Source: Parvularia atlantis (Eukaryota > Opisthokonta > Rotosphaerida). From it: a DNA stretch of 58,732 nt. Under the pieces are notes generated by a model, which saw nothing but the letters and a program-made list of their open reading frames with translations, was not told the origin of the DNA and made no database searches. The stretch is taken from positions 1 through 58,732 of the forward strand of contig CALSCO010001648.1 of assembly GCA_943704415.1 (NCBI GenBank), read 5' to 3'. Shown piece by piece: positions 31,501 to 41,736 of this stretch; position 1 is the stretch's first letter; every line of letters begins with the position of its first letter. The position numbers were made by a program, and so were the translations under genes.

Positions 31501-32314
31501 AGGTGCACGGGCAGCTTGCTCGCGGACATGTCAACGTTGCCCTGCTTTTCCTGCGACGCGCCCGCCACGCGCCACAATGAGCCCCTTCCGTCGCACCCGC
31601 ACGAGCGCTCGCGCACCGTCAGGTAGTAGTGGATGAAGCCACCCTCGAGCACGCCGTAGACCGTCTTCCACACGGCCTCGTCGTCGGCCACCGTCAGCCG
31701 CTGCAGCCAGCCCTGCATCTTGACCGTGTGCCGCATCGCGCGCTGCATCTGCCGCGCGCGCGCGCAGCACGCGTGAGCCTGCCGCGGTGCTTTGACCTTC
31801 AGCGCGCACCGTCAGCGCGCCCTTGCCGTCCTCGCCGACCACCTGGTGCAGCCCGTGACTCAACGGCAGGCTCGGCGGCGCATGCGGCGCAGCGCTCTCG
31901 CCGGCTTGCTCAGGCGCGGTCTCGGCGTCGTCCGCGTGGGTCTCCCGCGCCGTCGCCACGCCCGCGACGCTGGGCGGTGCGGGCACAGGTCCGTTCGGCG
32001 CCACCAGGGCGCTCGCGCCGAGGCCGCCGCGCATCGGGATCACGCGCGGGATGCTCCCTGGCCCCGTACGCGCACGCACACAAGCAGTCAGCCGCGCGAC
32101 GTCCACACACGCGCGCTAAGGCGAACGCACGGCGCCGCATCGTTCTCTCGCTCGCGCTTTCGCTCGGGACGTCGGCAGCGTCCGCTGCGGGCACACCGGC
32201 GCTGCTCGTACGCTGCCGGCGCGTCGACGCGAGCAGGGCCGATGTCGCGAGCGGCGACGTGAGCACGCCCGTGGACGACCCGCTGACCACGCCCACGGCC
32301 ACGCCCGAGCGCAT
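28534..32314 (-). CDS. Tandem pleckstrin-homology (PH) domain protein
   Basis: A multi-exon gene with two PH-like domains separated by a long disordered linker. PH1 (about 31740-31300) reads VKMQGWLQRLTVADDEAVWK, TVYGVLEGGFIHYYLT, then KLPVHLCVVEVRWRLAVTRL and SHAFVVVTGDQTRAETLQC. PH2 (about 29210-28640) reads SRAIKMQGYLYLHVADEAGA, RRFYFELQGGFLIWMLEQ, KKKEETTIATADKTAAPIKK, HTVLVRQATEHFLASKNRVE and LQHWLSSIEGA. The linker includes an E/P-rich stretch (EPEAEPEPQPVLEPSHEPEL) and six copies of a KRSD-like motif (ERKRSDGT, HKHSDG, ERKRSDCT, ESKRSDD, WKRSEG). I use the first in-frame ATG available (32314). Coding-like sequence continues upstream (AFFKRLSSAPVL) without an ATG, so the true start may be in an unseen exon. 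Likely role: phosphoinositide-binding membrane adaptor, inferred from the PH domains. Confidence 0.72.
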
Positions 32315-33039
32315 CGTGCTGGACGACGAGCCCGCGCCGCCGCCGCCACCTGATGAGCCCAGCAGCACCGACAGCGAGCCGCTCGTGGCCGACGACGTCA
32401 GCCGAGACGAGTTGACGATCACCCGCCCGGAGCCGCCCTCGCTGCCACCGCCGCCGCCGCCGCCGCCGCTGTTTGTTATGCCAAACGAGGAAGGCGAGGC
32501 GGCACGCGATAGCGACTGCGGCGACGCGGTCGACGACGCCGGCGGCGTCAGCAGTGCGTCGCCAGCCGGTCCCGGCGCCGCCGCGGACGACGACAGGACC
32601 GGCGCCGACGACAGCCGCTTGAAGAAGGCCAGCGTGCGAGAGGACAGCGCGCAACAACAAAGTGGCCTATGTATATATGACACCTGATTGTTAAGGCGAA
32701 CGTGACCGCGCTCCACGCCGCAGTCGTCGGCGTGCGCGAGCCAGCCAGGCCCTCGCCGTACGGGTGAATTCGTGGAAAGTGTGACGCACAGCTCTGCGTC
32801 TCTTTGAGCGCCCTGCAATGTCGTCGTCGCCTTGCCGCACAGCAACTCCGCGTCGCCTGGTGCGGTGTGCAACGTGTGCGCCGTGGATCGGTGCTACAAA
32901 TTAGCGCTTCGCGCCCATCGCATGCACACCGCTGTCGCACGCCGAGGCCGCACGTGTGCCAGTCACGCGAAATGTTTTATTAACGACCGCGGCCTCGCTC
33001 ACGCGGACATGTAGCCACACTAGTGCTGCGCACCCTCCC
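32315..33039. promoter_or_regulatory. Upstream region of the PH gene with TATA-like element
   Basis: A 725-bp stretch. About 32315-32640 could be 5' UTR or unassigned N-terminal coding sequence of the PH gene (Ser/Gly-rich, open on the minus strand). A TATA-like CATATATACATA lies at about 32668-32680 on the minus strand, a rare motif in this GC-rich DNA, and would suit that gene. Beyond about 32690 base composition becomes less GC-rich and no gene is seen. Confidence 0.4.
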
Positions 33040-34240
33040 GCTAAGCAAGATTCGCCAAGCTGAGCAACATACTCAAGCAGCTCGACACGACGATCTTGGC
33101 GTTCGTCTGGTTTGGCAAGACGCGAGGTCTCGTGCGATGCGCGCGTGCTGTGATACCACCAGGTCAAGGCGGTCTTGGCATACCCGACTTGAGAGGCCAC
33201 ATCTGAGCAATCCAGCTAGACAACCTGCGCGGCCTGCTCGACGTGCACAACAGCAGCTGAAAGCGCTACGTCCTCGTTCACTTGCCGCGACCAAGTAGCC
33301 GACGCGCGGCTGCCTGCGAGCTCGTACCCGTCGGCACCGTGACAAACCGTCGTGAACACTGCCTTCGACTGCGCTGCAGCCAGCGACACCTGTCCAAAGT
33401 GCATCAGCAGCGCCTCTACTTCAACAAGAACATCCATGCCGACGGCCGTCTGGCAAAGCGCGGCGTCGCTCGCGTGTCCAACATGTCAAACCACGACGGC
33501 ACGCGAAGGAACACGCACCAGCTGCCAGCACGACCGCGCTGCGACCTCTACTCCAAGACGTTCGTGCGGCGATCCCGGCTGCATGGCTGGTGCCCGGCTG
33601 CTTCTACATGGACACCGAAGACGCTGCTCTCACGCCCCGACCGAGGTGCTCCGTGCCACGACAGTTCACCCCAACGGCGCCGTCGACCGGTGCACAACGC
33701 TAGACGCATCAACATCAACGTCCACACTACGGTCACCACGCGGGCTCCACTTACCTGTGGAAAGCGCACGTCGTGTGGCCGAGCACGCGTGTCGGCATTC
33801 TCGAAAGCGGCATGTAAGACATCGACTTCGTCCCAGCAGCTCGATCAAGGAGCCTGCACACAGCCGACTCCGCTGCCCAACTGCACCGTGCGCAGCTCTG
33901 CACCAATTCCCACGTCTTGCTTCCCACACAAAGACGCCGGCGCGGACGACCGCTGGCGTGTGCTGGTCTCGACACCGATCGACTGGTCGCGCTCGACGCC
34001 CGGGCATTCGCGCGTTCTTCTTCTGGCGCCTCGCGCATCTACCTTCAATGCACATTGGCAACAGCGTGCGCCGGTACATGCCCGAGGTGGTCACACGCTG
34101 CTCCGCGCCTGGCTGCAACGCGACCGAGACATGCCAGTACATGTACCTCTTCGCCGCCTGCCCAACATGGATCACGGTGACCTGGACAGACGGCCTCGGT
34201 GGTATCTTCATTACGCCGTGATGCACCTCGCTCGCACAAG
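33040..34240 (+). mobile_element. Decayed non-LTR retrotransposon (LINE) 3' part
   Basis: Remnant of a LINE ORF2. The end of the reverse-transcriptase region is recognisable: LKQLDTTILAFVWFGKTRGL then VIPPGQGGLGIPDLRGH, equivalent to the common LINE 'FiWkgk...GGLGlpdl' block, with a stop right after it and another about 20 codons on. Near 34000-34170, in another frame, is the typical C-terminal FFFWRLAH block plus a zinc-knuckle-like CSAPGCNATETCQYMYLFAA followed by CP. At least two stops and one frame change separate the parts, and the 5' RT core, endonuclease and ORF1 are absent. It is dead and 5'-truncated. I could not define target-site duplications or a poly-A tail. Confidence 0.65.
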
Positions 34241-34684
34241 GTCATCTGAGGAACCGTCGTCGTCAAGGCAATCGACACGCTGCGCTGTCTTGCTCGGCTC
34301 GTCTACACTCCCGCGGCGCTAAGCCCGGCCGTCGTTACCGTGATGGCCCGCCACGCCGTCACTCGCCAGCTCGAGACGCTGCTGTCAACGCGTTTCGCTT
34401 GCCGCCACACTGGGCCTACACAAAGCTCAAGCGGTACCTGTAAAAGGCGAGGGTTCTCGGGCACGGTGGAGCTCCGGGCGTTGGTTGCACTGTAATCTTG
34501 CCTCTGTTCCGTTCCACCTCTCAGGCCCATTGCATTCGTTTCAAACCCGCCGGTGAAGTTGAAGTTGCTGCAGCATGCACTTCTCATGACATCTCATGCC
34601 AACAACCACAATTCTGCGTTGTGCACTTGTGAATTCAACGTGCCGCAAACGCTGAAGCAGCGTGCGAAAATGCCATTGTGTAGT
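34241..34684. other. Gene-free, lower-GC spacer
   Basis: The 444 bp between the LINE remnant and the prominin-B stop codon. It contains no reading frame I recognise and may include further decayed element sequence. Confidence 0.4.
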
Positions 34685-37600
34685 TCATGCATGTGGCGAA
34701 AGCTCACGGTAGCGCGGTAGCACGCTTGAGTCGGATGCGGATGACGATGCTGCGCATGCTTCTTCGGTCTTTCCGTCTGAAAATCCCGGGTTGGACGGGC
34801 GTCGACAGATGGTGTCGGTGCTTGTGTACTGCGGCGGATGCGCGTTGTGGCTCCGATCAGCCGGCGTCACGTCAACAAGCTCGCAGTTGTGCTCGTCGTT
34901 CACATACTATTGAGCGTGAGCAGACGATTGCGCGCGAACCAGCGCACCTCAACGATGTCCACGGGGAACGCGTCCGGTCGGTCGGAGCAGATGTGCAAAA
35001 CGACAGCCGCCGCGGAAAGAAGCAGTGCCACGCCGGCGCAGCCGAGTGCCCACCACAGCTGGTCAACGGCCGATCTGCTATGTGCGGTCAGCTGATCGCA
35101 CAATCGAAACTGATGAGTCGACAGACACGTACTGCGTGGTGATGCAGATGTCGTTATGTGCAGTAGTATAGCTCGCGCCGAGGTCAGTGCAGCGGGCGGC
35201 GTCGAGGATTGCGTCGAGACCGTCGTCGACCATCCTGACAAGCTTGCGTGCGGCAGTCGGCGCGGTTGTGTCCACAAAAGTGCTTAGCAGGTCGTCTGCG
35301 GTCGTTGACAGCCCGTCCAGCTGCGCATCAACAGCGGCCTTCACGCATTGAAGCGACGCCTGTCAAAAGTGTGAGCCGAAGTTGCGACACGTGTGCACCG
35401 CGCACCGTCAAGTCTGCAGTCTCGTTCTGCAGGCTCTGCGCACTTGCTTGAACAGCTGTGAGCTTGCCGAGCGTGGCGGGCACGGCGCTGTCGATCATGG
35501 TGTTGTACATCGCGGCGATGCGAAGCATGCGCTGACGCAGGTGATCGCGTGACGGCTGCGTGTTGAGCGGCGGGATCGGCCTGTAGCGCATGCAGACCTG
35601 CAAATGCGAATGAATTGTGAGGTGGGCCTTGAGCAGCGGTAGGCACCTCGCACCGCGGGGAATGTCGGGATGTCTCGCAGGGCCTCCCCAAAAGGGCGCA
35701 GGTAGTTGTCGCTCGTGCGCTGGTAGGTGTCATTCATTCCGTCGAGCGTGTCCACCAACGTGCTGATGTTGAACGAGTCGAGCAGAACGACGTAGTCGGC
35801 AATGTCGAGCTGTTTGCGTGCATCGGCGAGACGAGCGTTGAGCGTTCCGTTGATGTCCAGCTGCTTGACGCGAGCAGCGACGTCGTCGTCGCGTAGTCCC
35901 GAGTGCAGCAGACGTCGCAGGCTGCCGATGTAGCTGTCCAGCGTTGGTCCGTCGCCAAATTCGAGAGACTGGATGCTGGCAGGCGGTTGCGTGCACAGTT
36001 TGACGACCTGGCGTTCAGCTCAATGAGCTGTGTGTAAACGGTGTGAGAAGTCGTGCACACCTCGTAGAACAGCGGCAGGGCCACAAGCACGGTCGGGTCG
36101 CTCTGCTGTGCGGTCGGTTGCAGCGAAGGCATGTGTTTCGTGCACGCACCTGGAGCGAGCGCGGGAGCACGGATGCGACAGTCTGCGTGTCGAGCAGTAT
36201 GCAGCCCTCGTCCACTGTAACGCTTGCCACAAAGTAGGCCGCACAGACAATCCACAGGCATGCAGCAAGGACCAGCACAGAAAGTGCAGCGCTGCAGGAC
36301 GGAACGTGAAGATGCGCAATAGGTGTACAAGTGCGCGCACCACGTTAGCAGCCTCGAGCGGTCCCAGACGGCGGTGGCGACCACGACGAGCGCCGAAGCA
36401 CCGACGACGGCTAACAGCACGAGCAGTGCGCTGCGTCTGTGAGTGCCGCAGTAAGGCTGACTGCAACGGCATTCGGGCAGAGCTCGGCACGCACAGTCCG
36501 TCATTGATAGTTCGGACGTAGTCGACGACGGCACCTGCGTGCAGACTTGATTGTGCTGTGGCCAGCTGTGCCGAGATGGGCCCAAGTGCCTGCCGATGTG
36601 CAACTCAGTGCGATGTCACGGTAAGCATCCAGCAAGCGAACCGCGTCGAGTGTCCGCTGGCCCTGTCTGCGGGCATCGTGGACGTACGCTTGCGCCTGGT
36701 TGAGCAATTCTGCGCACCGACGTGTGAGCTCAGCACAACAATAAGCGTAAATCGATCACACCGTGCACGGTCGCCGCTGCTTGCTCGGCTGCGGCATCGG
36801 CTCCACCGGCGAGGCGAGCAGCGGTGTCCCGCGCACTGGAAGAGACGTTCGTGGTGGCGAGGGTGCTGAGTATGGCGGTGAGGTTCGGCATGACGATCGG
36901 GTCGATCTGCTGGCGCGGGACGCGAGGCAGGCAGAAGGTCCGCAGTGCATAGTCTGCCGCACGGGTCGTGTGAGCGCAGCCGATGATCCAGACAGACGCA
37001 GCGCGCACAGTAGCCGCCCAACGGCGCCAGCTCAAAGAGACCGTCGTACGTGTCCTGCAGGTTGTTGAAGCTGTCGCGCAGCGCGTTCATTGAGACCGTC
37101 GCGTCGGTGATGGTCGCGTTCTGATTCGCGCACGCGGGTTTAGGCTGCTGGCTGCAACGCGAGGTGGTCGCGCACCAGGCTGAGCAGGGCGGCGTAGAGG
37201 CTGTTGACGTGCTGCTGGACGTGATCGGCCTCGCCGGTGATGTTGACCAGCACCGGGGTGAGCAGGGTCGCGACGAGGGCGCGCGGGACATCGGCGGCGC
37301 CGTCGGCGGTTGCAGCGATGGAGCTGTGCAGCTGCGCGCGTGTCGCAGTGACTGGAGTGAGAATGTCTCAACAGGGGTTGTGCGCTGACCTGCCCGGCGG
37401 TGTCGGCGAGCGTCTGTGCAAAGCGCGGCTGTACCTGCTGCGCGGTGTCGATGAGCGCGTCGAGCGAGGCCACGTCGTGCTGAACGGCGCTGTGCACGCG
37501 CTGGACGCTGACGATGCCGAGGGCGACGCCGACGCTGCACAATGGGCCGGTGAGTGCTGCTTGACGGGGCTGAGCGGGCGCGCAACGTACACGGCGAGTG

Positions 37601-37959
37601 CAGCTGCGGCGGCGATGAGCAGGCGCGCAGCGACGCGTGCCCTTCTGTTGCTGCCGCTGCCGACCGGGCGCGGGCGTCGACGCAGGCAGGACGCAACCAC
37701 AACGGCCGGCACGAACACGGCGAGGGCGGCCAGAGCAAGCACTGCGCAGCCGAGTGCGACGGCGATGACGCCCTGTGTGCCCGCGCGACGGCGAGTGAGC
37801 ACACGGCCGGATCGCTGTGCAGCCGCGGGAGCGCACGCGCTGAGCGTCGAGTGTGGCCGCGGCGTCGAGGGTGTCGCCGTCCGCGCCATAGACGACGGCG
37901 GGCTGCGTCGGGCGCGCGGCGCGGCGCAAGCCGGCGGCCATCGCGCCCCAGGCGTCCAT
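34685..37959 (-). CDS. Prominin-like pentaspan membrane protein, copy B
   Basis: A multi-exon prominin-type protein on the minus strand, head-to-head with copy A. Start is ATG 37959 (MDAWGAMAAG). Early membrane segments: VIAVALGCAVLALAALAVFV and AARLLIAAAAALAVYVA. A first large loop has helical segments (HSAVQHDVASLDALIDTAQQ; VSMNALRDSFNNLQDTYDGL; MPNLTAILSTLATTNVSSSA). Middle membrane segments LLVLLAVVGASALVVVATAV and LAACLWIVCAAYFVASVTV follow, then a second loop with the family-typical DYVVLLDSFNISTLVDTLDG. The last membrane segment is LWWALGCAGVALLLSAAAVV. The cytosolic tail contains HPPQY (PPxY type) and ends LPRYRELSPHA at TGA 34685-34687. The join near 37560 is uncertain. The 3' two thirds use noticeably more A/T-ending codons than copy A. 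Likely located in plasma-membrane protrusions by family analogy. Confidence 0.72.
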
Positions 37960-38115
37960 AGGCGCGGCGCGGGTGACGTGGCGAGTGCGGGGCGCGGCAT
38001 GACGGCGGCGAGGTGAGGCACGTGACCGCGGTAAGGGGCACTTCGCTTTGGTTCGTTGGAACCGGCCTCTTGCGCAGGCCCCCCTCTGCCCCCGCGCTAC
38101 GCACGCACACGCCCG
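37960..38115. promoter_or_regulatory. Bidirectional promoter of the prominin pair
   Basis: A 156-bp divergent spacer between the start codons of prominin copies B (-) and A (+). It contains CACGTGACCGCGG (an E-box-like CACGTG core) near the centre. Shared regulation of the two genes is inferred from this arrangement. Confidence 0.45.
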
Positions 38116-41100
38116 CGATGCACAGGATGCCGCGTCGCACCCGTGCTGTGCAGGCCGCGGCGTCGCTGGCCGCGCTGGTCGCGATCTTGGCCGTGGCCTT
38201 GCTCGGTGAGTGCACCCGCCCTCCCCGGTCCCTTCTGAGCCGCGCCTTGCGCCGCGCAGCACCCGCCTCCGCGGCCACGTACGACGTGCGCACGGCCGTG
38301 CCGTACAACTTCAGCGCAGCCGAGCAGGACCAGCTGTACCGCCTGGCCAACACCAGCGACAGCGGCGCACTGCAGCCGTGGGTCAACATGCCGCAGGGCG
38401 TGCGCACCGCGAGCACGCCGGACGTGCAGTACGTGTTCGACACGGTCTACGGCGGCTTCACCGGCAGCGGCGGCGACCTGCGCACGTTCGTGCTGGCCGT
38501 GCTCAACAGCATCGCCGTGCGCCGCCCGCGCACGCCGTTGCCGGGCCCGGCCGCGCGCGCTCACCCGCCCACGCGGCGCCACACAGGGCCTGATCACGAT
38601 CTTCATCCTGTGCATCATCTTCGCCATCCTCGCCTGCTGCACCTGCCCCTTCTTCTACTGGTGCCGCAGCTGCGGGTGCTGCGGCGGGGCGCGCCCCACC
38701 AAGCTCAGCCCGTACACCGACGCCGAGAAGCGCGACGCCGTCATCGTCCTTGTCGTCGGCCTCATCCTTGTCAGGTGCGCGATGCGCCGCCGGGCCGACC
38801 AGGCGGCGCTCACCGCCCGGCCCGCCGCGCGCCCCGCAGCGTCGGCGGCATCATCGGCATCTTCGCCAGCGTGCAGATGGCCAAGGGCATCGACGGCGTC
38901 CTGTTCTCGGTCGACCACACGATCAACGATGCGAAGAACCTGCCGATCCAGGTCGTCGGCTTGGCGTACGACCTCGTGGACCAGGTGCGCCCGCGCGCTG
39001 TTCGTCGCGCGTACTCACTGCGCTCGCAGCTGAACGACACCGTCACCGACATCGCCAACAACCTCAAGGACGCGCCAACGTCGTTCATCGTCGGGCAGAT
39101 CACGCCGTACGTGTTCAACCTGACCGCGCAGATCAGCGCGCTGCAGATTGTCTTTGACGACATCTACAACCAGCTCGACTTGCTGGCGCGCGCTCGCCCA
39201 CATTGAAGCGCACACAGCTCGCTGACAAGGCGCTGTACGCAGGACACGACGTCGCAGGATACGCTCGACACGATCACGCTGCTCAAGACGAACTTTGACG
39301 ACGTGCAGGCCCAGTACGCGGCGCTGCTAAACTACTACTCCTTTAACACGTTCTGTGCGTGGCTCCGCGCGTTGCGCTCGCTGCATGCATGGCGGCTGAG
39401 CGGTGTGCACTGCAACAGCGTATCGCATTGTGTGCCTGCCGCCCGTGCCGAACCGCAGCTTCGGCATTCCGACGTTCCCGGACGGCAAGTCGCTGCTGTC
39501 GTACGTGGACACGTTCAACCTGACGGCCGAGGCGATCAATATTGAGAACAACTACAACTCGTTCTCGGACAACGTGCTGGCGCAAATCGACGACACGATC
39601 GACGGTGCGCCGCGCCGGCGGGGACGCGCGCCGCCGTCGCTGCTCACCGCACCGCTCGCACGCAGACATCGTCGGCGAAGTCACCCCGAAGACGACAGAG
39701 TTCCTCGACCAGGCGGTGGACAGCGTCAACGGGGTGCGCCGCGCGTGCGCGGTGTGGCGCCGCTGACGGCTAAGACGCGCAGATCGCGGGCTCAATCAAT
39801 GGCATTCTCAACGACATCCAGGGCACCATCCGCACGTACAATGACCAGTACGTCGCCGTGGCCAACTACTGGCGGTGCGTGCGCGCGTGCGGCATAAAGA
39901 AAGGGCTGCCGCGTGCTGACGCCGGGCCGCCTCAGCAACGTCGGCATGTGCATCATCTTCTCGTTCGTGTGGATCGTGATGCTGCTGGCCATCTTCGGCA
40001 TCTCGATCAAGATCTCGTGCCTGGTGACCTTGTACGTGCCCCGCGCGCGCGTGTTGTCGCCGGCCGCACTCCCTGACCGTGGCGCGTGTGTGCCGCAGCG
40101 GCGCCGTCCTCGCTTTCACGCTCATGTGGATCCTGTGGTACTTTGCCGCGTTCCAGTACATCATCGCTGTGCCGATCGGCCTGGTCTGCAAGTCGATCGA
40201 CTCGCAGGCGATCACGCAGGTGATCCCGAGCCAGGTGCGTCGCGCTGTTTGTCCGTGCCGTCGGCTGTGCACTCACGCCGCGGCGACCGTCCTGGCAGCT
40301 CAACGTGTCGTTTGTGGACGACTACGTCCCGATCGCGTACGAGATCATCGACACGTGCACGCAGCCTGACGGCAACCTGGCCAACGTGACAATCATGGGC
40401 AGCTCGCTCATCGGCGTGATCCAGCCGCTGCGGGCCCAGTTTGACGACGCGATCAACCAGCTGAACCTCACCGGGTTGATCGAGAGCATTGACATCGCGG
40501 GCCAGATCGGCGACCTGGACGTCGCCGGCAAGTTCAACCTCACAGGCTACCAGGGCTACCTCGACAACATTGCCTCGGCCAACTACGACGAGCCCATCGG
40601 CCTGGTCAACCAGACGTACCTTGACGTGCAAGGCTGGCTGGTGGACTACGACGTTTTGAGCACGGTCCCCGAGCCCGTGCCCGACGTGCGTGAGCGAGTG
40701 CCGCCGGGCGACCACGTGGCGCACACTGATGCGTGCGCCGCTCGCGTGCAGTCGTGTCTGGAGTACAGCGGTGCCACGCCGACCGGCACCGACCTGAACG
40801 ACGTCAAGAACGACGCGCGCGCGCGCATCAACAGCGCCATAGCCGCGCTCAACACAGTCAGCACGGTCGACCTGCCCGCGCTGAGGGACAACATCAACCT
40901 GCTCGCCAGTCAGACCGCGACGCTGTCGACCAAGACAGCGGCATCGGCGGTGCGGCACGGGCGCGGCAGGCGCACATATGTGCGCGCCGACGCTGACATT
41001 GCAGCGCAGCCCGTCGTGTTCCAGCTGTCAGCCTTGGCCCTCAACGCGACGGCGATCGTCGTGGCCCAGTCGGACGCGTTCCTCAACAGCCTCGTGCAGA

Positions 41101-41574
41101 CCGTCGTGCCGGCGCAGATTGCGCTCGCGCGCACCTTTGTCAACAGCGCGATCGACCAGGTTATCGGGCTCGCCGACTGCTACTTTGTCGGCCAGGACTA
41201 CCTCGCGTTCAAGAACAGCATCTGCGTGCTCTTTGTGTGCGTGCGGCGCTGCGCGGCCTTGTGCGCGCCGCTCGCTCACGTCGGCGGCTGGCGGCAGGGG
41301 CGGCCTGGACGCAGTCTGGTGGGCATGTGGCTACGTCGCGACGCTGCTGATCATCGTCATCGTCGGCCTGACGCTCACGGCCAAGCGCATCATCCTCAGC
41401 GCGTACATCGACGACGGCCTGCAGGACGTGTCGTACGTTGACACGGAAATGGCGACCATCGGCGGCTCGTCGTCGGCGGCGCCGTACAGCGGGCAGCAGC
41501 CGCCGAGCTACAGCGAGCTTAACAGCCCGCCGAGCAAGACGACGGACGAGGCGATCGACAACCGCTACGCCTGA
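38116..41574 (+). CDS. Prominin-like pentaspan membrane protein, copy A
   Basis: A five-membrane-span protein of the prominin family, which marks and shapes plasma-membrane protrusions by binding sterols. The N-terminal signal sequence is VQAAASLAALVAILAVALL, then an ectodomain. TM1 is GLITIFILCIIFAILACC, followed by the Cys-rich motif typical of prominins (CTCPFFYWCRSCGCCGG). TM2 spans AVIVLVVGLILV to VGGIIGIFASV. A large loop carries N-glycosylation sites and FNLTAEAINIENNYNSFSDN. TM3 and TM4 are MCIIFSFVWIVMLLAIFGIS and LAFTLMWILWYFAAFQYIIA. The second loop has VTIMGSSLIGVIQPLRAQFD and FNLTGYQGYLDNI. TM5 is GYVATLLIIVIVGLTLTA. The tail has a PPxY motif (QQPPSYSELNSPP). The stop is at 41572-41574. 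Most introns have GTGCG donors. Confidence 0.85.
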
Positions 41575-41736
41575 ACGCGCTCAGCGGCGTCGCCCCGACG
41601 CACTGTTCATGGCCCCTCCCCGAAATTTTTTGAGGCGCCACACTGGCTCCTTTCCGCCAATCTTTTCTCTCACCCACTCACATCTCCTCAGTGCCTTTGC
41701 ACGCAAGCAGCTCAGCGTTCGCGAAACAGCTCTCCG

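Noticed and set aside
33282-34322. Uninterrupted + strand frame of about 346 codons as a real gene
   Set aside because: It crosses the LINE remnant in the wrong frame for its conserved blocks and has no recognisable domain.
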